A DNA stretch of 64,000 bases from NCBI GenBank assembly GCA_947259375.1, contig CAMYLZ010000003.1:1-64000 (forward strand), read 5' to 3'. The stretch is from an uncultured Parvularculaceae bacterium (GTDB lineage Bacteria > Pseudomonadota > Alphaproteobacteria > Caulobacterales > Parvularculaceae). How positions within the stretch are numbered: the stretch's first letter is position 1; each line of letters opens with the position of its first letter. Under the pieces are notes generated by a model that was not told the DNA's origin, made no database searches, and saw only the letters and a program-made list of their open reading frames with translations. Below are positions 8,033-17,652 of this stretch, piece by piece. The position numbers were made by a program, and so were the translations under genes.

Positions 8033-8752
8033 ATGGTGCGTATGCGCAAGTTAGATCACCGCAAAGCGCTTGTCTTGTTCTCCGGCGGGCAGGATTCATC
8101 GATTACGCTCGCCTGGGCGCTCGAGCGCTACGCGGATGTGGAGACTATCGGCTTTACCTATGGCCAGCGCCACGCCGTCGAACTTGAGGCGCGCGAGACG
8201 GTGCGGGCCGCCTTGCGGGCCGCCTTTCCCGATTGGGCGAGACGGCTCGGCGCCGACACGGTTGCCGATGCGGGCGGGCTCAAAGACCTCGGCGAGACGG
8301 CGATGACCCATGAGACGGAGATCCACCTCGCTGAAGACGGCTTGCCGACAACATTTGTGCCCGGGCGGAACCTGGTGTTTCTCGCGCTTGCGGGGGCGCT
8401 CGCCTATCGGCGCGGCATCGGCGTCATTGCAGGCGGCATGTGCGAGGCGGATTATTCGGGCTATCCCGATTGCCGCGAAGCCGCTTTACGCGCCCAGCTT
8501 GAGGCCATGCGTCTCGGCATGGATGCGGATTTCGAATTTCAATCGCCCTTGATGCATATCGACAAGGCGGAAAGCTGGCGACTTGCGGAACGGCTTGGCG
8601 GGGCGCGCCTCGTCGAGATCGTCAATGAGCACAGCCATACGTGCTATCGCGGCGAGCGGGATGCGCGCCATGCGTGGGGGTTTGGCTGCGGAACGTGCCC
8701 GGCATGTGAATTACGCGCGAAAGGCTGGGCCGCTTACACGGCGCGTGGTTGA
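8033..8752 (+). CDS. queC: 7-cyano-7-deazaguanine synthase
   Basis: QueC converts 7-carboxy-7-deazaguanine and ammonia to preQ0 using ATP. The PP-loop motif [10 protein letters not shown] lies near residues 14-23. Later motifs are [32 protein letters not shown] and a zinc site of four cysteines (HTCYRG, then [10 protein letters not shown]). Starts at 8033 (ATG), 8036 (GTG) and 8042 (ATG) are all possible, without a strong ribosome site. It is first of three preQ0 genes, with queE beginning four bases after its stop. The products lead to queuosine in tRNA. Confidence 0.94.
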   Translation: MVRMRKLDHRKALVLFSGGQDSSITLAWALERYADVETIGFTYGQRHAVELEARETVRAALRAAFPDWARRLGADTVADAGGLKDLGETAMTHETEIHLAEDGLPTTFVPGRNLVFLALAGALAYRRGIGVIAGGMCEADYSGYPDCREAALRAQLEAMRLGMDADFEFQSPLMHIDKAESWRLAERLGGARLVEIVNEHSHTCYRGERDARHAWGFGCGTCPACELRAKGWAAYTARG

Positions 8753-8756
8753 GGTC

Positions 8757-9395
8757 ATGACATATTCGGTCAAGGAGATTTACTACACGTTACAGGGCGA
8801 AGGCGCGCAAACAGGCCGTCCGGCGGTGTTCCTGCGCTTCGCCGGCTGCAATTTGTGGACAGGGCTTGAGCGTGATCGTGAGGCCGCAGTCTGCACCTTC
8901 TGCGATACGGATTTTATCGGCGTTGATGGGCCTGGCGGCGGTAAGTTCGCGGATGCCGAGGCGCTTGCTGACGCGGTGCGCGCCGGCTGGCCGGAAAGCC
9001 AGGGCGCGGCCCGGCCTTATGTGGTGTGCACTGGCGGCGAGCCCTTGCTGCAGCTCAATGGAGCGCTGATCGACGCGTTGCGCCGGCGTGGCTTCGAGGT
9101 CGGCGTCGAAACCAACGGCACAATCGAAGCGCCTGCGGGCCTCGACTGGATTTGCGTCAGCCCGAAATCGACCGCGCCGCTGGTCCAGCGCGCCGGCCAT
9201 GAGCTGAAACTCGTTTACCCGCAGCAAGACGCGCCGCCAGGGGCGTTTGCGGGGCTCGCATTTGACTTTTTCTTTTTGCAGCCTATGGACGGTCCCTCGC
9301 GCGCGCGCCATACGGCCGCGGCCATTGAATATTGCAAACAGAACCCGCAATGGCGACTGAGCCTGCAGACGCACAAGCTGCTTGGCATCCCATAG
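8757..9395 (+). CDS. queE: 7-carboxy-7-deazaguanine synthase (radical SAM)
   Basis: QueE rearranges 6-carboxytetrahydropterin to 7-carboxy-7-deazaguanine. The N terminus shows VKEIYYTLQGEG. The iron-sulfur ligands are spaced CX14CX2C rather than the common CX3CX2C, from the C of GCNLW to CTFC near residues 35-53. This is the variant reported for Burkholderia-type QueE. CTGGEPLLQ and GVETNGT follow. Start ATG 8757 is four bases past queC; longer upstream extensions overlap queC and lack similarity. queD follows after a 25-base gap. Confidence 0.94.
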   Translation: MTYSVKEIYYTLQGEGAQTGRPAVFLRFAGCNLWTGLERDREAAVCTFCDTDFIGVDGPGGGKFADAEALADAVRAGWPESQGAARPYVVCTGGEPLLQLNGALIDALRRRGFEVGVETNGTIEAPAGLDWICVSPKSTAPLVQRAGHELKLVYPQQDAPPGAFAGLAFDFFFLQPMDGPSRARHTAAAIEYCKQNPQWRLSLQTHKLLGIP

Positions 9396-9420
9396 GCTGG
9401 TTGAGACGAAGAGGACCGAT

Positions 9421-9777
9421 ATGCGCATCGTCAAGTCGATGAGTTTCGACGCCGCGCACTTTCTCGATCACGATCCGAGCGCGCGCCCTTATGCGCGCAT
9501 GCACGGGCACTCCTTCATGCTGGAAGTCGTCATTGAGGGCGAGCCGGATGAAAAGACGGGATGGGTTGTCGATTTCGGCGATATCGACGAGGCGTTGAAA
9601 GCGCTGCATGACGCGCTCGATCATCGCCTGTTGAACGAGGTTGAAGGTCTTGAGCGGCCGACGCTGGAAAATATCTGCCGTTGGGCTGCGCAAAGGCTGA
9701 AAGACCGTTTCCCCGGTCTCGCGCAGGTGCGCGTCTCGCGGCCTTCTATTGGCGAGACCTGCATCTACGACCTTTAG
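9421..9777 (+). CDS. queD: 6-carboxytetrahydropterin synthase-like protein lacking the usual Cys
   Basis: At 118 residues it matches the QueD/PTPS fold. Zinc ligands are His13 (DAAHFL), His28 and His30 (MHGHSF); the catalytic-base region LDHRLLN and a C-terminal Glu (GETCIYDL) are present. The catalytic cysteine found at the KCGRLHGH position of E. coli QueD is Tyr24 here (RPYARMHGH). Position directly after queC and queE argues that it supplies the pathway intermediate from dihydroneopterin triphosphate, but the altered residue leaves its chemistry open. Its stop overlaps the convergent gene by four bases. Confidence 0.85.
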   Translation: MRIVKSMSFDAAHFLDHDPSARPYARMHGHSFMLEVVIEGEPDEKTGWVVDFGDIDEALKALHDALDHRLLNEVEGLERPTLENICRWAAQRLKDRFPGLAQVRVSRPSIGETCIYDL

Positions 9778-10466
9778 AGATTGGCGGCGGCTTCCGCCTT
9801 CATCCGCGCAATCAGATATTGCGCGTCGCGGCAGTAATTTGCCGCCGCGCGATCGGCGCGGCTGAGCGCTGAATCAAGCTTTGTCAGGACCATATCGATT
9901 TCGGTTTCATCGACGAACGCTTCGGCCGGGGGCGGGAGGTCAAGGCCATCCTCGCTGATATCCATGCGCGCCGGCGAAATCGAATATCTTGCGCGGCCGC
10001 CAAGCATCACGTCGATATGGCGGTGGTTCTTGCCGATCAGTTGCGCTGCGCGCGGATCAATTTTTTCAAGCGCTTCGTTAATCGACAGGCGCAATTCATC
10101 GTAACTTTCGGCCAGCAATGACCGGCCTCCGGCGTCTTCGACCTCCTTGGCGGAAATAGCGATTTCGCAAGCTTGTTCGAGAATATCGCGCACGCGGTCG
10201 ATGGCGTAAAGCGCCGCCTCGATGGCGGTCAGTGCGTCGCGCACCGGGTTTTCATCATTCGCAGACAGAGCGGGACGTTCATGGCGCCGGCGCGCACCTC
10301 GCAGCGCCCTATCGACGCCGCCGGCGACATCGAGCGCAGGCAACGCATCTTTCGCGTTCTCAGCGGTCTTTTTGCCAAGCCAGCCGCCGAGCGGGCTTCG
10401 TTTCTTTTCCGCCGCGCCAGATGCGACATGGCGGACGCCCTGTATTTTTGTGATCGCAAACGCCAC
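9774..10466 (-). CDS. Helical protein with flagellin-like segment, unknown function
   Basis: A GTG at 10466 has AAGGAG eight bases upstream, giving 230 residues. The N-terminal 75 residues are basic and probably flexible. Residues 78-135 form long helices (AIDRVRDILEQACEIA, SYDELRLSINEALEKI) that loosely resemble the D1 helices of flagellin. A short strand-rich linker (GGRARYSISP) and a final helix (SALSRADRAAANYCRD) complete the flagellin-like order. No export signal or flagellar gene is nearby. The resemblance is by eye and may only reflect coiled-coil composition. Confidence 0.6.
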   Translation of the reverse strand: MAFAITKIQGVRHVASGAAEKKRSPLGGWLGKKTAENAKDALPALDVAGGVDRALRGARRRHERPALSANDENPVRDALTAIEAALYAIDRVRDILEQACEIAISAKEVEDAGGRSLLAESYDELRLSINEALEKIDPRAAQLIGKNHRHIDVMLGGRARYSISPARMDISEDGLDLPPPAEAFVDETEIDMVLTKLDSALSRADRAAANYCRDAQYLIARMKAEAAANL

Positions 10467-10592
10467 GCGTTTTGCTCCTTCATAGGCAACATGTCGGGTG
10501 CAAAAATAGCGCTACAGATTTTCAACGCCGTTAAACAAACGATTAAATTTGACCGATGTCCGGCCGCAATCACCGTAATAGTTGTCGGCGGT

Positions 10593-12680
10593 TTAACTTT
10601 TTTGGCGGCGCGGGCGGAGCCGGCCGCCCTCAATCAGCCAGGCCGCCAAAAGAGCGAATGCGATGACAGCCAGCCAGGCGATTGGTGGTGCGAGCGGCGC
10701 ATCGCGGACGCTTTCGACCCGCTCCGCATTGCGCTCGGCAATGCCGGCCCAATTCGCTCCAGCGCGCTGCTCGGCGTTTGCGCGCACGCGGCGCAAATCC
10801 GGCAGGGTCACGCCGCCGCTGCGGCGCAAGGCGAATACGCCGCCGCCGGTTTTTTCGGTGAGCGGCGCAAGGCCGATCGGCGTTGACACCACATTTTCAA
10901 ACTCCGGCGGAGTTTCGACGCCAATTGCGCCGATCGCGAACAAGCCGCCCGAGGCGGCGCGATAAAGACCGCGCGGCGCGTTCTCAATCCGCGCGGTGAA
11001 AGCACCGGGCGCGGCGGGGACGAGCGCGACTTCTTCCGTGGTTCCGTCCGGGCGCGTTACCGTCACGGGCGGCGCGGTCTCCTCGACCGTGCGCCGGCTG
11101 ATCACCAGCGCGCCGCCCTCCGCCCGTAGGGCAAGCGCTTCCTCTTCAAGCTCCGGTTCTTTCATCAGCCAGTGGGCGATGCGGCGCAGGAGTTCCGCAT
11201 GCGGACCGCCGCCGTCAAACCCGCGCGCCCACAGCCAGACATGATCGGAAAGGAAAAGCCCGACGCGCCCTTCGCCAATGCGGTCAAGAATCAACAACGG
11301 CGCTTCATCAGGGCCTGTCATCAGCGTTTGTCCGCGCGTTTGCGCCACCGGCATGACGCGCAGCCAGCGGCCCCAGATATCTTCGTCATCTAGATTGGCG
11401 GTGACGGGGTGCCGTTCGCCGAGCGGGCTGATTTCCGGACGGAAGGCTTGTTCGACGGCGCCGCCTGAGGGCAGGGCCGGCAGGATGAATGACAGGTTGC
11501 GGCGGCTGGCGAGGCTAAGCCTGCCGTTATATTCCGGCCCCGATGCAATCAGCACCGCCCCGCCATTATCGACGAAGCGCGCAATATTGTCGAAGTGAAA
11601 TGACGATAACACGCCGCGATAGGCATAGCGGTCGAAAATCAGGAGGTCGAATTCTTCGAGCTTGTCGATAAACAATTCGTCCTGCGGGAACGGGATCAGG
11701 GCGAGTTCATCCACCGGCGTGCCGTCATTCTTGTCTATGGGCCGCAATATGGTGAAATGAACGAGATCGACCGCCGCATCGGATTTCAAAAGATTGCGCC
11801 AGACGCGTTCGCCCGGATGCGGCTCGCCGGAAATCAGCAATACGCGCAAGCGGTCGCGCACGGCCGTGACCGGCAAAACGGCGATATTATTGCGGGTGGT
11901 AAGCTCGCCGGCGCGCGCGCGCACTTCCAGTTCGATGATCATGCGCCCGGGGCGATTGAGCGGCGCGTCGAAACCGGCTTCGGTTCCAACCGGGACTGCT
12001 TCGCTCAAAATCTCTTCGCCATCGATGCGCAAGGTCACCAAGGCGGATTGGGCGTCGCTGAGCAAGGTCTCGCCGGCGCCAAAATCATCAACGCGAAATG
12101 TGACGCGCACGGATTGCCGGACGATTCCGTATCGCGGTGCATTTATCAGCGTGATCTTGCGGTCAATTTCATTCTCCGCGCCGGTTGTCAGCAGGTGAAT
12201 GGGGACGTCCGGCGCAGGGAATATCGCGGCATCACCTGCGTCAGCGGACTGCCCGTCCGTGATCATGAAGACGCCGGCGAGACGACGGCGGGGAATATCC
12301 GAGAGCGCTTGCGAGAGGGCGCCGACCGAGCGCGTCTCATCGCCGCCCGCATAGCGCGATAGCTCGACATCCACACCGCCCAGCCGTGCAAGGCGTTCCT
12401 GCAATTGCGCGGCGGCGGCGGCGGCGACGTCGTTTCGTCCATCTAGCGTCTGGCTGGCGCTTTCGTCGATAAGGATCAGGGCGATGTCGTTGAGCGGCGT
12501 CGTTTCCGCCTCGCGCCGCATGGGATTGGCGATCAAAAGCAGGACTGCAATAATGGCGAGGGCGCGCGGGGCGCCGCTTTTCCAGTTGCGCGCAAGGCTG
12601 ACAAAAGCCAGCGCTGCGCCAACGACCAAGGTCGCAAGCATCGCCCATTGCGGCAGCCAGGGATCAAACAGCACATTCAT
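10593..12680 (-). CDS. Large membrane protein of the moxR operon (VWA/glutamine-amidotransferase-like)
   Basis: The 695-residue protein has two N-terminal membrane helices (about 10-30 and 38-53), a VWA-like region (ALILIDESASQTL near 66, then VFMITDGQSAD), a central Rossmann-type region (LLISGEPHPGERVW, LIFDRYAYRG, GGAVLIASGPEY) as in class I amidotransferase-like folds, and a C-terminal helix (WLAVIAFALLAAWLI). The VWA metal motif is degenerate. Its start overlaps the upstream gene stop by four bases (ATGA type). It is the last gene of the moxR operon. The role is unknown; the operon context suggests envelope-stress or assembly functions. Confidence 0.75.
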   Translation of the reverse strand: MNVLFDPWLPQWAMLATLVVGAALAFVSLARNWKSGAPRALAIIAVLLLIANPMRREAETTPLNDIALILIDESASQTLDGRNDVAAAAAAQLQERLARLGGVDVELSRYAGGDETRSVGALSQALSDIPRRRLAGVFMITDGQSADAGDAAIFPAPDVPIHLLTTGAENEIDRKITLINAPRYGIVRQSVRVTFRVDDFGAGETLLSDAQSALVTLRIDGEEILSEAVPVGTEAGFDAPLNRPGRMIIELEVRARAGELTTRNNIAVLPVTAVRDRLRVLLISGEPHPGERVWRNLLKSDAAVDLVHFTILRPIDKNDGTPVDELALIPFPQDELFIDKLEEFDLLIFDRYAYRGVLSSFHFDNIARFVDNGGAVLIASGPEYNGRLSLASRRNLSFILPALPSGGAVEQAFRPEISPLGERHPVTANLDDEDIWGRWLRVMPVAQTRGQTLMTGPDEAPLLILDRIGEGRVGLFLSDHVWLWARGFDGGGPHAELLRRIAHWLMKEPELEEEALALRAEGGALVISRRTVEETAPPVTVTRPDGTTEEVALVPAAPGAFTARIENAPRGLYRAASGGLFAIGAIGVETPPEFENVVSTPIGLAPLTEKTGGGVFALRRSGGVTLPDLRRVRANAEQRAGANWAGIAERNAERVESVRDAPLAPPIAWLAVIAFALLAAWLIEGGRLRPRRQKS

Positions 12681-15415
12681 TGTCCAAGCCGCTCCAGCAG
12701 GATCGGGGTGTGCACCTGATCGGATTTGTAGTTTCCGGTGAACGCAACCATCACCATATTGACGCCGGTACGATAGGCGAATTCACGCGCCCGTGGTCCG
12801 CCGCCGCTCATCGGCCGCGCCGGACGTCCGAAACTGTCGGCGGCCCAGGCGCCGGCCCAGTCGCGTCCGCCGATAATGATGGCCGTGACGCCGTCATTGG
12901 CGCCGCTGCTATCGGCCTCGACCCACACCGGGTTATTGTTCATGCGTCCCGACAATGTGGTGAGCAGGTAAAATGACCGCATCAAGACGTGGTTTTCATT
13001 AACGGGCGTCAGCGGCGAGATGCTCAATTGTGCAAGGATGCGCCTCAGCGCTTCACTTTCCGGCGTCGGCGCGGCGCCGATAGCGCGTTCATCGTCGCGG
13101 GTGTCGATGAGCAAAAGCCCGCCGAAACGCATGAAATTCTCGATATTGGCGAGCGCGGCATCCGAAGGCGTCTCCGCGCCGGGAAGGATCGGCCAGTAAA
13201 GGAACGAATAGACTGAAAGATCATCGGTATCAAGATTGATTGACGCAGGCGGGCCGGGCTCTATGGCGGTGCGGCGGACCAGTTCGCGGCTCAAGGCGAC
13301 GAGGCCCTGTTCGGATAACTGGTCTGCGGTTGGATCACCAGTCAGCACATAAGCCAGGCGGGTGGCGAGCGCGGCCTCGGCCGCCATCGGGTCGATGGTC
13401 GCATCCAGCGGCTGCGCGACGGCGCGATCTGCGGAGGTAAGCGGCGCCAGCGTGCAAACGGCGAGGAGAGCAGCCGCGCGCACCGGCCGAAAGGCGAGCT
13501 TGCCGCTCATCAATAAAGCGAGCACGCCGTCTGTCAGCAGTAACAAGAGGGCTGCGGTAATCAATGGCGGCGCCAATGAAACCGGTGGGGTCGCCGCGTA
13601 GGGGCGCAGTGGGATGCCTGGAAGCGTGATCGGTTCGAAGGAGGTTTGCGGCCCGACGGCGTTCAGCGCCAACGGCGTTTCCGGTGCACCGTAAAATCCG
13701 GGCGGGCGTGCTGGCGATGGCGGGTCGCCCAATTGTGCAGCGGTCATCGCCTCGGCATTGTCGCCCGGACGGGCGAGGCGGCCCTCGCCAGTCAAAAGAC
13801 GATAGGGCGCGTAGCGCGTCTCGGCGCCGTCATCGAGGGCGTCCGGCCCGAGCGCTGACAGGAAAGTCAGCCGCCGGAGCATATCGATGAACAGGCCGGA
13901 AATCGGCAAATCGGACCAATCGGGAGTCGCGGTTACGTGAAACAAAGCGATCACACCCGCGCCCTGACGCGCGCCCGTCACCAATGGCGTGCCGTCTTCG
14001 AGCCGCGCCCAACTGCGGATGGTCGTCTCGCCGCCCGGTTGGGCGAGCACCTGCCGGCGGACCAGCACGTCGCTGGCTGGCGCCAGGCCGGCAAATGGGC
14101 TCTCCGCCGGAAAGGCGTCGAGGCGCTGCGGCGTGTCCCAGGTGAGTGCGCCGCCAAATGCGCGCCCGCCGCCGCGTAATTCGACAGGGGTCAATTGCGG
14201 CGTCCGGTCCTGTGAGGCGTCCGCAAGCACCGGCCCTGCGAAGCGAATAAGGACGCCGCCGCGTTCGACCCACGCCGCGAGCGCATCGGCTTCGCTTTCG
14301 CGCAGCCGGCCGACATCATCAAGGATGACGACGGAAACATCGGCTTCGATCACGTCGCGCAAGTCGCCCTCGACAAAGGCTGCATGCTGATCAAGCGCCT
14401 GACTTATATAACGAGGACCGGTCAGAAGGCTGCTGGACGCGGCTTGAGCGTTAGCAACAAGGCCGATCAGGGCGCGCCGGTTGCGCGCATCCGCGAGGTA
14501 AACTGCGCCGGCGGATGAAATATTGGCGATGCGCACATTGGCGAGATCGTTGCTCAGCGCCAGCGGCAGGTCGAGATCGACTGTAAGGGTTGTTTGCCCT
14601 TCGGGAATTTCAAAACCCGCCCGCGCCAATTCTCGTCCGTCTCTCGCCGTGGCGATTAATGCGCCGGTAAAAGCCTCGCCGCCATGCAGGCGATCGATGC
14701 GAAACGCCATGTCGGCGCCCGCGTTATTGTCCCGTCGCAGGATCAAAGTTGGCGCAGCCCGGTCGGCAAACACCGAAAGCGCCCCGCGCGCAGCGAGCGC
14801 TTGTGCAAAGTCGGCGTCCGCCGCACTTGCTAAGCCGTCCGAGAACCAGAGAATTTCGGCCTGCCCTTTGGCGCTCAGATAGGGGGCTAGCTCGGCAAGC
14901 CGTGCAGTCGCTGTCTTCCGGTCGGCGGCGAAAGGCGAAGGCGCGAGTATATCGGCAATCCCGTCGAGCGCCTCGCCGGAGATCGGCTCGATATTGCGCG
15001 GCGCGGTGCTTGGCGCGGTTGTCAGCAGGAAAGTCTCGCGATCTGATTGCGCGGCCTCCGCCGCGGCCTCGACCATCGCCGCGCGACGCGCCCGCCAGTT
15101 CTGCGCCGCAGGCCAGGTGTCATCAACGACGATCACCATCGGACCGGATTGCGGGCCCGGCGCGGGCGCATTCAACACCGGGCCGGCGAGCGCGATGATA
15201 ATGAGCGCGAGCAATACGAGCCGCATCGCCATCAACCACCAAGGCGTGCGGTCCGGCGTTTCTTCGCTAGTCTTTAATTGACGCAAAATGATAAAAGCGG
15301 GGAAGCGCTCGCGCTTTGGCGATGGCGGCGTTGCGCGCAATAGCAGCCATAAAAGCGGCAAGGCGCCGAGCGCGGCCAGTAAAAGGGGGGAAGTGAAACT
15401 CAAAGCGCCCAGCAT
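12677..15415 (-). CDS. BatA-type N-terminal domain and DUF4159 protein
   Basis: This 912-residue membrane protein begins with the aerotolerance-regulator (BatA) N-terminal segment: FTSPLLLAALGALPLLWLLL and a second helix LVLLALIIIALAGPVL. A VWA-like region (VIVVDDTWPAAQNW) and a central amidotransferase-like region follow. A further helix near 640-660 leads to a C-terminal DUF4159 domain (about 690-905) with SFLYWPILPG and FGGLLLIDTRDD. It starts exactly where the DUF58 gene stops. Alphaproteobacteria often keep this protein beside moxR; its activity is unknown. Confidence 0.85.
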   Translation of the reverse strand: MLGALSFTSPLLLAALGALPLLWLLLRATPPSPKRERFPAFIILRQLKTSEETPDRTPWWLMAMRLVLLALIIIALAGPVLNAPAPGPQSGPMVIVVDDTWPAAQNWRARRAAMVEAAAEAAQSDRETFLLTTAPSTAPRNIEPISGEALDGIADILAPSPFAADRKTATARLAELAPYLSAKGQAEILWFSDGLASAADADFAQALAARGALSVFADRAAPTLILRRDNNAGADMAFRIDRLHGGEAFTGALIATARDGRELARAGFEIPEGQTTLTVDLDLPLALSNDLANVRIANISSAGAVYLADARNRRALIGLVANAQAASSSLLTGPRYISQALDQHAAFVEGDLRDVIEADVSVVILDDVGRLRESEADALAAWVERGGVLIRFAGPVLADASQDRTPQLTPVELRGGGRAFGGALTWDTPQRLDAFPAESPFAGLAPASDVLVRRQVLAQPGGETTIRSWARLEDGTPLVTGARQGAGVIALFHVTATPDWSDLPISGLFIDMLRRLTFLSALGPDALDDGAETRYAPYRLLTGEGRLARPGDNAEAMTAAQLGDPPSPARPPGFYGAPETPLALNAVGPQTSFEPITLPGIPLRPYAATPPVSLAPPLITAALLLLLTDGVLALLMSGKLAFRPVRAAALLAVCTLAPLTSADRAVAQPLDATIDPMAAEAALATRLAYVLTGDPTADQLSEQGLVALSRELVRRTAIEPGPPASINLDTDDLSVYSFLYWPILPGAETPSDAALANIENFMRFGGLLLIDTRDDERAIGAAPTPESEALRRILAQLSISPLTPVNENHVLMRSFYLLTTLSGRMNNNPVWVEADSSGANDGVTAIIIGGRDWAGAWAADSFGRPARPMSGGGPRAREFAYRTGVNMVMVAFTGNYKSDQVHTPILLERLGQ

Positions 15416-16315
15416 TTACGACATCCGCCTGCGCATATCCGCGAGCGCGGCGAAAAGCGCGAGCAACGCGGTCTGCGGCGCGTGATCGGTGCGGTGGCTG
15501 ATAAAAGTCCAGCCCGCCTTGCGGGTGATCTCTCGCAAGGCGTCGCGATGCGCGGCGAATGTCGCTTTATACGCATCGGCGACTGCGCCGGCCTGACCGA
15601 AGATCAAACGGTCGGCGCTTTCCAAATCGCGAAATTCGACACGTCCCTCGAAAGGGAAATTTTCCTCCGCCGGGTCGCAAACCTGCAGCAGCACGCCTTT
15701 CGCGCCCGCTGCAGCCAGCGCCGCGACCGCTGTCTCAACAGCGCCGGGGTTGGTGAAGAAGTCGCTCGCCATGACGATGCGCGCGCCGGCGGGAACACTG
15801 GCCACGGGCGGCGCGCTGGCCGCATCGTCAAAGGCGCCGATATTGAGCGCTTCAAGCATGCGTTGTGGTGCGTTTCGTCCCTGGAAGGGTCGGCGTTCCT
15901 CGCCAAGCAACCCGATTCGCTCGCCGCCTTGCGACAGCAGCATTGTCAGTGCGGTGATCAGTATATCCGCGCGGCGGCGCTTGGAAGGAATGTTTCGCGA
16001 TGAGGCATAATCGAGCGAACGCGACGGGTCGCGCCATAGATAGGCCGCCGCCGCCGCCTCCCATTCATTCTGACGTACATAAAGCCTGTCAGTCGCGCGT
16101 GCGGACTGGCGCCAGTCAATGGCGGATACCGGGTCGCCAAAAGCGTAGGGTCGATGCTGCCAGAACGTCTCGCCGGGACCGGCGCGCCGCCGGCCATGCA
16201 TGCCCGCGGAAACCGAGCGCGCGATTTTTTCCGCTTCGAGCAATAGCGCGGGAAAAAGCGCGGCGACATGCGCAGCGTCATGTTGAACGGAGATGGCGGG
16301 ATTGTCCGCAGGCAT
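15416..16315 (-). CDS. DUF58 domain protein
   Basis: The 299-residue protein carries the DUF58 core motif: YAFGDPVSAIDWRQSARATD, then RQNEWE, near 60-90, followed by a VWA-like fold with the segment RIVMASDFFTNP. DUF58 proteins are regular partners of MoxR ATPases and are thought to bridge ATPase and membrane VWA proteins. The ATG at 16315 is preferred to a TTG seven codons upstream. It lies 27 bases after moxR and abuts the BatA/DUF4159 gene, so the four genes form one operon. Confidence 0.88.
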   Translation of the reverse strand: MPADNPAISVQHDAAHVAALFPALLLEAEKIARSVSAGMHGRRRAGPGETFWQHRPYAFGDPVSAIDWRQSARATDRLYVRQNEWEAAAAAYLWRDPSRSLDYASSRNIPSKRRRADILITALTMLLSQGGERIGLLGEERRPFQGRNAPQRMLEALNIGAFDDAASAPPVASVPAGARIVMASDFFTNPGAVETAVAALAAAGAKGVLLQVCDPAEENFPFEGRVEFRDLESADRLIFGQAGAVADAYKATFAAHRDALREITRKAGWTFISHRTDHAPQTALLALFAALADMRRRMS

Positions 16316-16342
16316 GATCGGGCGCCGTCCTTTCAACGGTTG

Positions 16343-17395
16343 TTACGCCCCCTTCAAAAGTTCGTCGATAAAGCTGTCGGTGTCGATCCCTTCGGAACGC
16401 GCGGCAAAATTCAGCGCCATGCGGTGGCGCAGCACCGGACCGGCGAGCCGGCGCACATCGTCAAGCGACGGCGCGTGACGCCCGTCGATCAGCGCGAGCG
16501 CACGCGCCGCAAGTGAAAACGACTGGCTGGCGCGCGGGCCAGGACCCCAGGCCACATAATTGCGCACCCGTTCGCCGGCGTCTTCGGTCGGCCGGGCGGC
16601 GCGCACCAGATTGATGATCATATCCACCACCTGTTCGCCAATCGGCATTTGCCGGACGAGCTGTTGCGCGGCGATCAGGTCGTCGCTTGTCATCACCGCA
16701 TCAACGACGGCTGCATCGGCGCCGGTGGTGGCGGCGAGCATTTCGCGTTCGGCCGCTTCGCTTGGATAATCGACATCGATCTGCAAGAGGAACCGGTCGA
16801 GCTGTGCTTCCGGCAGCGGATAAGTGCCTTCCTGCTCGATCGGGTTCTGAGTGGCGAGAACGTGAAATGGCGCCGGCAGATCGTGACGCGCGCCCGCGAC
16901 GGTGACGTGACGCTCTTGCATTGCTTGCAACAGCGCCGATTGGGTGCGGGGGCTGGCGCGGTTGATCTCGTCGGCCATCAAGAGCTGGCAGAAAACCGGC
17001 CCGGGAATAAAACGGAATTCGCGTGCGCCCTCGGCGCTTTCTTCGAGCACTTCCGAACCGAGGACATCGCCGGGCATCAGGTCAGGCGTAAACTGGACGC
17101 GTTTGGCGCTAAGCCCCATGAGATCGGCGACCGACGTCACCAACAGCGTCTTGGCCAGCCCGGGCGCGCCGACCAGCAGGCCGTGACCGCCCGCGGCCAG
17201 CGTCGCAAGCGTCAGGTCGATCACTTCTTCTTGACCGTAGACCACCCGGCCCAACGCCGCCCGGGCGCGCCCGAATTTCACTGAAATATCATCAAATTGG
17301 CGCAAAATTTCTTGAGCTTGCTGGTTTTCTGTCATGGAAGCCGCTTCACTCTCGCTGATAAGCGCATCGAATCCGGGCGCATTTTGACTTAGCAT
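16343..17395 (-). CDS. MoxR-family AAA ATPase
   Basis: The 350-residue protein has Walker A GAPGLAKT near 75-82, Walker B LLMADEIN, sensor-1 region VLATQNPIEQEGTYPLPEAQ and the MoxR lid domain with GPGPRASQ. MoxR proteins act as chaperone-like ATPases that activate or assemble substrate complexes with VWA partners. It is the first gene of the moxR-DUF58-DUF4159-membrane protein operon. An internal ATG at 17335 gives a 330-residue form that would also fit the family; neither start has a clear ribosome site. Confidence 0.92.
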   Translation of the reverse strand: MLSQNAPGFDALISESEAASMTENQQAQEILRQFDDISVKFGRARAALGRVVYGQEEVIDLTLATLAAGGHGLLVGAPGLAKTLLVTSVADLMGLSAKRVQFTPDLMPGDVLGSEVLEESAEGAREFRFIPGPVFCQLLMADEINRASPRTQSALLQAMQERHVTVAGARHDLPAPFHVLATQNPIEQEGTYPLPEAQLDRFLLQIDVDYPSEAAEREMLAATTGADAAVVDAVMTSDDLIAAQQLVRQMPIGEQVVDMIINLVRAARPTEDAGERVRNYVAWGPGPRASQSFSLAARALALIDGRHAPSLDDVRRLAGPVLRHRMALNFAARSEGIDTDSFIDELLKGA

Positions 17396-17652
17396 GGCTC
17401 AATGAATGTTAAACAACCGCTTGGCAAGGAAACAGAACGGATTGTCGAAATTCTCTTGCCTCTTGCAGGACCGAGCCCAATGTCTTTACGATATTGGCTT
17501 AGCAAGCGTTCGCGGCGCCGCAAAGGGCGGCGATGCGCACAGGTGGGGCAATCACGCGAACGCGCGTTTTCGAACGCGCGTCATGCTGTCAGACTTGGTC
17601 TCGGGCAAGCGTGCCGGGCCGTATGGCAGGTGGTAAGTAAAAGGGGACCTTA

